64,000 nucleotides of DNA. Origin: Nautilus pompilius (Eukaryota > Mollusca > Cephalopoda > Nautilida > Nautilidae). The stretch is from contig JACATO010002142.1 in assembly GCA_018389105.1 (NCBI GenBank), positions 372,501 to 436,500 of the forward strand. The letters run 5' to 3'. Position 1 is the stretch's first letter, and each line of letters starts with the position of its first letter. The notes beneath the pieces are model-generated. The model saw nothing but the letters and a program-made list of their open reading frames with translations. It did not search any database and was not told the DNA's origin. This document shows, piece after piece, positions 11,506 through 21,900 of the stretch. Made by a program: the position numbers and the translations under genes.

Positions 11506-12366
11506 ATGAAAAACCACTACAGTTTAAACGCAGGATGGAACTCGTTCAGCGTCACAGATGACAGGAGCACGCAGCCGAGCGCATACTGTTGCGGTGTCTA
11601 CACCTTATCGGAAACGAGCGGCCGCTACGATGTCTTCGTGCTGCCCGAAAACCCGTCCGCCGAGAAATGTAGGTCCGGCTCGAAAGTCAAGGCGGAAAAG
11701 GTGAAAGGGAACAAAAGAGCTGTCAGCTTGCGCAAGACAAGGACTGCTTTCCTGAGCAGGCAAAAATACCGACCGGAGAAGCAGGGCGGCGAGCCGGCCA
11801 AGTACACGTCCCGCTGCGACTTGGGACTTCTGTCGAGCACACAGCGGCCGCCCCGCTGCGCCACCTACGTTTTCCTCTCGGTCCTGCTCGCCAAGTCGAG
11901 GCGGGAGATCGACTTCGTGATCGGCGACGGAAACTGCTTCTTCCGAGCGGTGAGCAAGGAGCTGTACGGCACCGAGCGCTTCCACATGGTCCTGCGCCAG
12001 CAGATCGTCGACTTCATGGAGAGGCACACGCTTATCTTCTCGCTCTTCCTCACCGAAAAACATCCGGGCCACTTCAAGGACATGCGCAGAGAGAAGGTCT
12101 GGGCGACGACGGCCGAGATTTTCGCCGCCGCAACCATGCTGAATAAGATCATCTATCTGTTCACGCCAATCGTCGAGAAAACCTACCAGTGGTTCGCCAT
12201 CAGGCCATTGTTTGGAAAAAAGCATCCGTGTTCGTTTATGACGCTTTGTCACACGAACGCGAGTCATTTTGATAGGGTTGTACCGAAAAACCAGGTAAAC
12301 AATAATAAATTCCCCCCGCCAGACATTTTGGATAACTTTGTAGAATACTTCTTAAGAAGCATTTAG
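11506..12366 (+). CDS. OTU-domain cysteine protease (deubiquitinase-like), single exon
   Basis: An uninterrupted 286-residue protein from the first in-frame ATG; the open frame extends 33 codons further 5' without an ATG. The catalytic core is at residues 138-262. VIGDGNCFFRAVS gives Asp141 and the nucleophile Cys144, VWATTAEIFAAATML matches the central OTU helix, and ASHFDRVVP supplies catalytic His254. OTU enzymes cleave ubiquitin-protein isopeptide bonds. The N-terminal 135 residues are basic (poly-Lys/Arg near 60-90) and unrecognised. AATAAA lies at 12374, only 8 bp after the stop, so the 3' UTR would be very short. The lack of introns and the GC-rich codons contrast with the flanks, so a retrocopy or transposon-derived OTU gene is possible. 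The domain call is firm; the subfamily is not. Confidence 0.85.
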   Translation: MKNHYSLNAGWNSFSVTDDRSTQPSAYCCGVYTLSETSGRYDVFVLPENPSAEKCRSGSKVKAEKVKGNKRAVSLRKTRTAFLSRQKYRPEKQGGEPAKYTSRCDLGLLSSTQRPPRCATYVFLSVLLAKSRREIDFVIGDGNCFFRAVSKELYGTERFHMVLRQQIVDFMERHTLIFSLFLTEKHPGHFKDMRREKVWATTAEIFAAATMLNKIIYLFTPIVEKTYQWFAIRPLFGKKHPCSFMTLCHTNASHFDRVVPKNQVNNNKFPPPDILDNFVEYFLRSI

Positions 12367-12373
12367 ATCATCC

Positions 12374-12379
12374 AATAAA
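12374..12379 (+). terminator. Polyadenylation signal AATAAA for the OTU gene
   Basis: A canonical hexamer 8 bp downstream of the stop codon. A second AATAAA at 12443-12448 could act instead. Confidence 0.5.
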
Positions 12380-12449
12380 GAATGTCCATCAATGGTAATA
12401 GCCTTAGACAAGTCGATAGAAAATTTGACACGAAATGCTATCAATAAAG

Positions 12450-14731
12450 TCAACTTATCTTTTTTTTTTATATGGCAATTTTTACTAGTTTGGATGCAAA
12501 ACGTCGGATTGTAATACCTCTTCTACCCTAACGTAAAAGTTGCATACCGTATCCCCCCTTTTTTTTCAGCAGCCTCTTTAATCTATAACCAGTCCGATTA
12601 GCCGCAGCTCGAATGGCAGCCAATCAGATCAGACCATTGCTCGACGTTACTAATTAAAGTAGTGGCCGAAAACTGGTAAAGACGAAGATTTTTACTGCTG
12701 ACCTTATTAGTGACGAAAAACTGGGGAATATGCGCTGCAAATTTAAATTTGTGTTTGTTGTTTTGTTTTTTTTAGGTGTTGTAGCAGGTCATATATGCAG
12801 CTATCCGGCGAAGAATGATCGTTACCCAGCTTGTTACCTATTATACCCATTCAGTTGCCAGCGGAGTTCACGCCTGGTGATCCTTTAAGGTCTGCAAACG
12901 AACAGTCAGTCGAGTCGGTCTTAACGGAAGCTTCGAAAACAATCAGAATTATTTGTATTCACACCCGCACAGATACACGAGCAATACAACATTCTTTAAT
13001 CTCGTAAGGTGCGTTACCAATAAACTGAAAGATCAACAAATTCTCTCTGTTTTGTAGTGCAGACAATTAACGGAATTTTTTTAATGCTCTATGAATTCAT
13101 TTATCACTAGCATTTCGGTGAAATAGAACGTAAAATTTAATTATAATCATGTCCTAATCACATTGCATCTGACAGACTTACACACGAGATCTTAAGCCCT
13201 GAATAGACCATATCTACTTTTACCGTTATTACAAGTCCAAATCATTCCTTCTATACCTTTTGTACCAAGACCTCTTTTAATATTAAGCTGTGTTTTAGGT
13301 TTACATACAATGTCACTGCTATGTACGGCCGTTATAAGCGAGGTAATGCAGTACCCGTTAAACACTCGGACCCGTAGCGCATTTAGCGTGTGGGGAGAGT
13401 GAAGAATTTACAGTAGAGAAAACATGGCGAATCAGAAAGTTGGTGTAAGTCGATTTAGAGTTTATTTATCAAAGTTACGTCACTTCGGGTTTTTCTTCTT
13501 GGAGCTAGACAAAAGTAAAGTTTGCCAATAATTTATATACTTGCTCTTGATGCTTCATAACTTAAATTTTGTTTAAAAAAAATTAAATGAATCGATAAAA
13601 TAATAAGTAGAGGGATAAATCGGGCAAACGTGAATTAATACTAAGCTGATAGGAAATGCTCTAATTCTTTATTTTCTGTAAATCACCCAGTAATATTTAG
13701 TTCTAATATTATTCAAAACGATAAGTAAAAACAGCATGATTGGCAAAACAAATCAAAACGTGGTCTAGATTGCTGCCACATAGAAGTGGCTGACCAGAGA
13801 CCAGAATAGAGGCCTGAGGTTAACCACTTACTACTGAGTATAGTGAGATCCCTGAAGCACTAGAAGAAAAACCTTTAAGCTTTTCCAAAACTTTGTTTAT
13901 TCTGCTGATTTTTACAGATAGGCAGCGATCACGCTTTCTACATTCACAATTACCAAAAATTCATTGAACCGTAAAAACGTGGAAAGCTGTTAATAATTCT
14001 GAAATTATATGTTTCATTAAGAACGTACAACAAAAATCATTAATCACATCGACATCAAAAATGAGCATTTTATGTTGTGATGAAATCAGATTGAATTTTA
14101 ATAGGTTTACATTTTTAGGAAAATGTGACAACTGAAATGGCAAAGACAGAAGTCTCCTGTTTCTGAAGAAGATTATCGGTTTTGAGGAATGTTTCTTGTA
14201 CACTAAAGTGTCCAAATTTATCTGGGATGAGTTGTAATTTGGATATTTAAAATAAGTAAACGAATAAACAAGCAGTCTTAATAAATACAAGATGACAATA
14301 ATAGGACACCAGTACTTCCTTCTTGGTGAACCCTGTCCTGACTTATGAGGTCTGAGCACGTCTCCTAGCGTGGAGCTAGAAAGAGAGGGTATTAGCCTTG
14401 GTGACCAAGCGAGTAATTACCTAGGTATGGTTGGGACTCTTGAGCGGTGTTCACGGTCATAAAAGTTACCCACGTACCCACTGCCGCCCCTAACCAAACC
14501 CCTACTAGAGCTCTTCGTTTATAGCTGTGGAAGCAAACTCGAGAGTGTTCGAGAAAAAAACCATAAGTTGGCAGGTGAATAAAAACCAATGCTCGGATTA
14601 TACTTTTAGACGTGTTATTGCGCTGTCTCAAAACTGTAATGTCTGTCATGACTGTAGTAGCAGACATTTGCATAGCATAAATGAAAAGAAAACGACTGAC
14701 AGACTCTAAACCGACATCATAAAGCTTTTGG
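12450..14731. other. Intergenic; one candidate mini-exon pair
   Basis: No family recognised. The only gene-like signals are ATGGCG at 13424 followed after seven codons by a consensus donor GTAAGT (13445), and a pyrimidine-rich acceptor at 13917 followed by 18 codons and a stop (see findings). The 132- and 93-codon minus-strand open frames (13961-14359 and 14392-14673) do not resemble receptors or other proteins I know. Confidence 0.5.
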
Positions 14732-15760
14732 TCATCCGATCTGTGAACGATCTGGTGCAGAATGACAGCGCCCCAGTGATATTAGAGACCTACGTAAAGT
14801 CTTGTTACAGCGCAGAACGATCAAAGGATTCAAAACAGGTGAAACTGTGATTAAGAGGTAGGCCATAATGCGCCTGCTCGTGATATTTTTGACAAAGAAC
14901 ACGGCCAAGTAGGGTAGCCAAGTTCCCCAGTACACGGCGATTATCAGCAACGTAGGAATCATAGCCTTGACGCGGGAAAGTTGAAACTCGCCGTCAGAGG
15001 ACATGTTTGTGGCTCGCACCTGTCGCCGCTGCCGCAGAGCTATCTTGAGAATCCTTAAGTTGAGGTAGACGGGTGTGGTCAGCAGCGTCAGCAGGAGAAG
15101 TATATGTAGGATGTCCGCAAAAACTTTGAGGGGCTGTATTGCAGAACTTTTGTAGCCGAAGTCCATTTTGCAGCTTAAGGTCGAAGCCATGAATAAAACG
15201 CGCTCGTGGAAGAAAGAGAGCGTGTATACGACGAAGAAGAGGAAGAGGGCGGTGGAGACGTAACACACCGCTTTGCGGTTGGTGAAAAGAGAGACGTGGC
15301 GAAGCGGCTCGACTATGTAGTAGTACTTCTCCAAACTGAGCAGCGTCAGGGTGGCGGGCGAGAACTGCACCGCGAGGCTTTGCAGGAAAGCCTGAAAATC
15401 GCAGATAGCGGAACTAAGCTGGTAACTGCGCCGAGTCAGCAGGACTATCGCCTCCACGCTGTACTGCGTGGTCGTCAGGAGCTCCGTCAACAGGTAGGCG
15501 AAAATGAAGACGAAAGATGGTTGGCGCAAGCTTTCGCTCCTCAGGATAACTAGAAAAAGGGGACAGTCGATCGAGTAAGCCGCGAGCAGTGCCAAGGACA
15601 AGTACAAGCGTTGGAGCGTGTTCGCGACCTCATCTTCGTCCATCGGAAGTAGAACGTCGGGCGGGGTCGCGTTTTCCCGCAGAACCGAGCTGCTCCAGTT
15701 TCGGCCAAGCTCCGGAAAGGGAAAAGGCGTGGTGGACTCTTCGGTGGCTTTGGTAAGCAT
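14732..15760 (-). CDS. Divergent rhodopsin-class G protein-coupled receptor, intronless coding region
   Basis: 342 residues with seven hydrophobic helices. The extracellular N-terminus has glycosylation sites NWS (21) and NAT (30). Cys120 at the start of TM3 and Cys197 in the second extracellular loop form the expected disulphide pair. EKY (144-146) replaces DRY, WLPY (281-284) ends TM6, and SPVLNPLIV (307-315) is the TM7 motif with the final Tyr lost. TM1 has Asp65 where Asn is usual, and TM2 has Glu93 where Asp is usual. Just upstream on the coding strand is TTCTCTGTTTCAG, a strong acceptor at about 15785, implying a 5' UTR intron and supporting this ATG. Its nearest relative here is the pseudogene at 5.5-6.6 kb. 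The divergent motifs suggest a lineage-specific, possibly chemosensory, receptor. The ligand is unknown. Confidence 0.85.
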   Translation of the reverse strand: MLTKATEESTTPFPFPELGRNWSSSVLRENATPPDVLLPMDEDEVANTLQRLYLSLALLAAYSIDCPLFLVILRSESLRQPSFVFIFAYLLTELLTTTQYSVEAIVLLTRRSYQLSSAICDFQAFLQSLAVQFSPATLTLLSLEKYYYIVEPLRHVSLFTNRKAVCYVSTALFLFFVVYTLSFFHERVLFMASTLSCKMDFGYKSSAIQPLKVFADILHILLLLTLLTTPVYLNLRILKIALRQRRQVRATNMSSDGEFQLSRVKAMIPTLLIIAVYWGTWLPYLAVFFVKNITSRRIMAYLLITVSPVLNPLIVLRCNKTLRRSLISLGRCHSAPDRSQIG

Positions 15761-15784
15761 TTGGCTGGGTTCCTCCCGCGTTCC

Positions 15785-17360
15785 TGAAACAGAGAAAGAA
15801 CTTTCAGACTACAGGGTGATGGGGGAGGAGGTAAGATATTGCTCCAAGAACCAAGTCAGCAGACTAGTCATTACCGAGCTTTCCGCTAAGTCGTGGATGA
15901 AGAGCCGTTTTTAATGACCGGGTACAGGGTTTGTCGGGAGCTTGTCCGTCCACTTATTGAAGATGACGCAAAGATGGCCGCTGTCAGGAGACCAAGCGCG
16001 GATTAACATGGGAGAAGTCTGGAAAAAATCGGCAGCAAAAGGCTTTATGGACGGCGGGTCTGCGATGTCCCAGGGGAAAAACAACGTTCAAAATGTTTAT
16101 AAAATGAGTAGATTTTTCGTGTTATCGGTTGAAGAACCTTTTAGCTAAATGACGAGGTTCCAGACCACTTAGACCAGACAGACAAACCAAAGCAAACCAA
16201 CACCGACCGTACATTTAAGTGTACGTAAAAAAACCCCTAATTAGCGTCGTCACCATCACATTAAAGACGACCTAACGAGCCATTTTATTTCCTTTGCCTG
16301 ATTTTGCTCTACGGAACAACCGGTATTTTCTTTTAAGTCTGTGACAGACTTTTCCCTGTAAACAACAATATCCAGCTTGTTCTGAAGGTCCTCCATATTT
16401 ATCCATGTATCACGGGAGAGAGCGTGCAGAAGAGAAAACGCAGTTTCTGAGGCAAGCACCGGCAAATGGCACTTCTGTGATAGGAGAGAGTTGAGTGGCC
16501 GGCCACTTTATACCAACCCGAATAGTTTCGGGATCTGCCTCGCTTGTATATAACACGGCTGAAAGACCGAACGTAGAATTGGTCGAGTTATGTTATGCAC
16601 ATTTCGACAATTAGATTACCATCTTCGGTCCGGGTGAGTGGTCATGGTCGCTCCTCCCGTGAGAAAAAGCAAGTCATTTTTTGTTCATACGATCTGTATA
16701 TGTGTGCGTACGTGTATGTGTGTATCTGTGTGTGTGTGTGTGTGTGTATGTGTGCGTGCGTGCGTGTATGTGTATCTGTGTGTGTGTGCGTGCGTGTGCG
16801 TGTATGTGTATCTGTGTGTGTGTGCGTGCGTGTGTATCTGTGTGTGTGTGTGTGTGTGCATGTGTGAGCGCATGCGCACGTGGTATTTTTCGGTATATCA
16901 AACGTTTCAGACAGTTAAATTGCTGTCCCTTGATGCTAACAGTAGCAATCTGTTAATCTCTGTCTCCCTGTCGATGAATTACAAAGTAAATTAGACAGAT
17001 CAAACCTTTAAAATAATTTTACACACACCACATACAAGCAACGAAAACCATTAAAAACATTTTAAAAAAAAGAAAATGCTTAACATTTTTCTAACAGTTC
17101 AGGCAGTCGGACATGGCTCGCTTTCCACTTACCCGTATATTCGCTGGGTACTTTAACCCGATCGGCAAGAAAATTGAAAATAGGTAAAAACAACTATAAC
17201 AATAAACCTCTGATTCGTTCAGCTGCCAAAAGGATAAGAGCTGTTGGAGTTCATCATCATGGTCGGCAGTGGTCTGCAGTGGCCCGGAGCCATTTCCGGA
17301 AGGTGAGGTGGATTTTCCGTTGCCTTCCTCACCGAATGCGAGGTGCGCGACGAAAAACCC
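15785..17360. other. Intergenic with (TG)n microsatellite
   Basis: A TG/CG-alternating tract spans about 16697-16880 with recurring TGTATCTG interruptions. A minus-strand open frame at 16256-16465 reads plausibly but matches nothing known. The rest is unrecognised. Confidence 0.6.
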
Positions 17361-17369
17361 TATTAGTGG

Positions 17370-20300
17370 AACTATTTTGGAGAGAAAAACAAACGAGGAG
17401 ATGACTCGAGTTCTGCTACTTCACGTGCGTCTTTATTCCAAGATGGCGACACCGCGCATGCTCACAATAATCATGCACATTCATGTAACTCCCATGACGC
17501 TGCTCCCCCCTCTAAAAGGAAAGCATCTTTCTTCAACAGGTAAAGATGCATTTGCTTTGTTACACTGTAGGCGCTGAAAGAACAGATTTATCTGTTATTG
17601 CTTTGAGTCGTTGATTGAAATGGTCTGGCCTACTTGGATTTGAGTTGATACAGAATAAAACGACAGAACTGAATCTATTCCAAAGTTCTTTACTAGATAA
17701 CTATCGTACACATAGAGCGGTTCCACACTTCCTGTTATTCCAATTTCTATGTTTTCAAAATTTGCAATTCTAAAAATGAACACCCTCATTCTTGTGTAAC
17801 TCTATGTATAAAAAATAGAATTAGCAATTAAGTTGGATTACAGATTAACTGCTGGCCTCTTGTTTCCTACACCTACAAATCCAACCTTACAACCAGGTTA
17901 CGGAGCCTTTGTGACCTCTTGACAGGTTTAAGAGTAGAGTTTACTTGTGGACTGTCAGGTTCTGTTTCTCTAGTTGGTCAGGATTCTGTCCCTAAGTCTG
18001 CATTTGGTGTTTCGGCCTGTTCAGTCTGCACTGATTCAAACTCTGGTAAAACTCCTGATCAAGAGAGTCATGCATTATTTCTTGGTTGTCTTTTGCTGGG
18101 ATCGTGTGATCAACAGGAACACTTCTTACCCTTCCATCTATTTCTACCAACACACAGCCACTATCGTTCCAACAACCCTCTTGTTTGATTTGCAGGAAGG
18201 ACCCAGAACACGAACGCGCTCGTTTTGCTCTGGTTCTGTCATGCTGACGTTTTTGTTTGAGCTGTTTGTGATCAATTTTGGTAAAACCAAACTCCCTCTT
18301 CATCAAGAGCTCGGCAGGAGTGGGGATGGATTGAAACTCCCCCCAACACTTGCCTCTTAGCCATTTTGACAGCCCTTACTGCTCTCCCCGACTGTGCCAT
18401 TAGATTGGGGGTGGCATAGCGGAACCAGATGTTTACTGCCATTACGCTTCGTGAATATTTCAAACAGAGCAGTGCAAAATTATGGGACATTATCTGAGAC
18501 AAGTTCTTCAGGCAATCCATGGCAGACAAGGGCAGATCTCAACTCGTCTATGGTCTTTCCAGTGGTGGTGTTTGAACCGTGTACTTTCCTTCGTTCCACT
18601 TTGAGTGGTTAATCAGTCAAGACCAAGAAATTCTCATTTCCTATCTTACAAAAGTCTACATGGACTCTTTGAAGTAGTCTGTTTGGCCATGACCATGTTT
18701 AAAATAGAGTTTCTGCCACTTTGGTACTACAGTTTTGGCATACACTACATTTGCTTGCCATTAATTCCATATCACTATCTAAACCTGGCCAGGAGATAAA
18801 GCCTCTTGCGATTGACCTCACATTCACGACACCAGTGTTTTCTGTGTGAAGTCCAGCAAAGAGATTCTGTCTCGATGAATGAGGTATTACAACCCTGTGT
18901 CCCTACTTCACACATCCCTGTTCGAATGATAGCTCGTGATGCTTGGTATGAAACGGTTTCAGTTCTTCACTTTTTGGGTCAATGTCAGCCCAACCATTCA
19001 GCGTTTTATCCAGAGACCGGTTTCGAGATTGAGTCTTTCTGAGTCTCAGCAGCAGTCTCTGATGCGGCGATTGGAAAGTCATTGTCTACTACTACTACTA
19101 CTACTACTGTGTAGATTGCACCTTCACTACCTACTCAAGTGTCTTCATATGGCGAACGTGACTACGCATCCGCAATGGCATCCATCCTCCTCTGAACAGC
19201 GTTACTCGGTATTGTAATCGTATTGCAGCAGGACTGCCCGTCGTTGCATAATGAGCAGCCATCTTTCGTATCGCGGACTCTTTGGTCTTAGCAGATGAAT
19301 CAGGATTTTTGATCCGTAACGCGTGTAAAAATTTCTACTCAACAAAAATTGGTGGAACTTCTGACGGCGAAGATGGTGCCTGGCGCGTCCTTTTAAATTT
19401 GTGCGTAGTTACGTTCAACCCTTTGTCAATTTCGTGATGCAAGCGCATTGAGTTTCCCCTTCCCATCATCCACAGCTCCTACTCAATAACTTGAAACATC
19501 AGATACTAATTTTAGTTCTTGTTCTGTGTCACAATGAACTGGTAAGGCGTCACTGGTCAAACTACGCTTACATCCTTCATACGCATCTTGTGTTTTTGAC
19601 CACTCCCATTTCACATGTCTCTTTAGCAACCTGTGTAGCGGAACCAACACCGTTGTTCATTGATCATTGGCTCGAACTTTTCCTTCACAGGTTAGAGTCC
19701 ACGTTCATTGATTTTCAAGTCCAGATACGCAACTTCCGCTTGCGTAAATGCACATTCGCTCCTTTTGAGCTTGACATTGTGGTTGTTGAGCCGTCTCAAC
19801 ACTTCACTCAACACATCCAGGTTGCGCGAGCAAAACCCTATCCACTGGGGATAGGAAAATTTTCGGAGAAGACTTCACGCCATAGGGCAATTTCGTGTAG
19901 GATTACTATCCCGTGTGTGTGTGTGTTTATCGTGAGCTACTGCTGACTCTCATGGTCCACATTGAGCTGCGCATAGGCATATGACAAATCCAGCTTTGCG
20001 AAAACATTGGATTCTGCTAGCTGTGCATATAAGTCTTGCGATTTTGGTAGAAGGTACTGCCCACCATCAACTGCTTGGTTGATCGTAACTTTGTAGTCTC
20101 CGCAGAGTCGTACAATTCACCTCCCTAGCTCATGATCACTTGCACTTGAACCCTGTTCTATATCTTCGATGTCATAGACTTCACATCTTAGACTTACCAC
20201 TGCTTCTTCTACCCGACTTGGACTTAGGCTTTGCTTGACAGGCAGGACCAATATTGTCCTGGCTTTTGGCAGTTGTAGCACTGAATCTCCTTAAATGGAC

Positions 20301-21310
20301 ACTGCTGTGGTGTACGTTAACCCCTGCAACCTTAACATGTTTGTCCACTGGTTTCGCCATTTCTCTCACTCGGCTTGCTAGATTTCCTTTTGGGAAAACT
20401 TTTCTGACTGCGCAGTGATGCAGTGATTGCCCCTTGACTTTGCGTAGGGTGAATCTCTTTGGCATTTTTGGTTGCCATTTCCATAAGCAACACCATTTTA
20501 CGTGCAGATTCAAGTCAGATTCAGTGTATTGAGAAGTTTGGACTGTATCCTTTCAGCAATCAATCCGCACACAAATCTGTCACTCAACACACGATCGAGA
20601 AATTAACCAAAATTGCAGTATAGTGACAAATTCTTTAGAGCTGCGGTGAAACCATCAACCTTTCTGATGTCTGGTGCCGAACTAAACAGCTGTCCGATAT
20701 CTCCAAAAAAATCGGATTGGAATGATCTCCCAATCTTGTAATGACGGCATCAAACAATATGTATGTAGCCTCGCTCGGAGCGAGAAGATTGGTGAGAGTC
20801 ACCTTAACCTCCGGGCCAATTTCTGTCAACGAAATTGCCTTTATCCGCTCTTTGATTACAGCATTCTGAGCTCTAATAACTGCGCTGTCTCCGTCTACAA
20901 TGATGTTAGCTGTGAAAGAAACACGTCCATCCCCTCAAAACAGGACCTAAATCGCTCGCGAGATTTATCTAAACTCCTGTCGGCCAAAGCATCCAGAGGG
21001 CACTGCCACCTTGTCTCGTCGGTGGTGCACGATGATTCACACTCAACTCAGTACAAATACACTGTATAGTGGCGCCGCCATCTTGTCCCGTCACTGACAC
21101 GTGGGTCTCGGCTTGTTCCGCTAACAAAACAACGGCAACAAGGGCTTCATCGCGGACAATTCAAACTCAAATCCAAATCGATTCGTAGCTTAACATGCCT
21201 CGCAACGGCTCCTAACATATAAATATCTCTCTGTATCCCACCCTCGTCGCTAATTTGTAACGTATTTTGGGGAAACAGACAAACAAAAAGAGATGACTCA
21301 AGTCCTGCCG
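17370..21310 (-). mobile_element. Degraded Ty3/Gypsy LTR retrotransposon (K02A2.6-like), antisense
   Basis: The order on the minus strand matches a Gypsy element. Near 20310-20240 is a CCHC zinc-knuckle pattern (CPFKEIQCYNCQKPG) from Gag. At about 20110-19940 is the start of reverse transcriptase (LCGDYKVTINQAVDGGQY, then FAKLDLSYAYAQLNVD). At about 19810-19680 is the later RT segment (LRRLNNHNVKLKRSECAF). Near 18200-18100 is a C-terminal integrase-like tail (EIDGRVRSVPVDHTIP). Multiple frameshifts and stops make it dead. A shared roughly 30-bp block, with GAGATGACTC at its core, near 17390-17425 and 21275-21305 may be LTR remnants, which sets the rough bounds. Confidence 0.8.
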
Positions 21311-21706
21311 CTACGGCTGGTTTTAAGGTGTCGTCTGGGGTTGGAAGAAAAACAAATGAAGGAATCAGTGAACCTACGTTTTATTGGGTCTCATGTCAGG
21401 TACACCGGAAGAACTCTCAGATCTTTCCACTAGGTGGCGCACGGAGTACTCTTTTTGTCACTGAACCGTGCGGAAAGATCGCGTTGAATTTAGAAAAATC
21501 AACATCCCCCCCCTTATTCAGAAAGTGTTCATTCGTTCGCTACCTCCTTCTAGCACAGTCGCCAGCCATCTTGGTTTTAGTACAAGTCGGCGCCACTAGA
21601 GGCATTCCTGCATGCCACTGACTCAAAGATAAGAGGCGTTGTGTTATCTTTTTGCTAAGTTGAAAGAAGACATGTTCCACACGCCCACAGCTAACTAAAC
21701 GTGATG

Positions 21707-21900
21707 GTGTCGCGGGGGTCCAGTGGTTAGCCTGCTAAGGTTGACGACGGTCCGAGTTCAAATCCCGGTCGGCACAGGTTCGGCTTCCTTCTCCACCAGC
21801 CTTCCGCGTGGGTTTCATCCTCGGGTCTCCGGTTTCTTCCCACAAATGAAAAAAAAAAAAAGGGTGAAAGGTTCTGGTACAGACTCACTGCTTTGGGAGC
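21707..21900 (+). repeat. tRNA-derived SINE (copy 2, best preserved)
   Basis: A tRNA-like head (21707-21776) carries GGTTAGCC (A-box region) and GAGTTCAAATCCC (B-box), and its ends GTGTCG and CGGCACA nearly pair. A conserved core follows (CGCGTGGGTTTC, CTCCGGTTTCTTCCCACA), then an A-rich stretch. The core is shared with the relics at 6.8 kb and 57.1 kb, so this is a family and not a functional tRNA gene. Confidence 0.75.

Noticed and set aside
16256-16465. 69-codon minus-strand frame that reads like coding sequence
   Set aside because: No homologous domain, no adjoining exon signals found; kept only as a note.
21707-21776. Functional tRNA gene
   Set aside because: Arms do not fold into a standard cloverleaf, and the sequence continues into a SINE core shared with two other copies.
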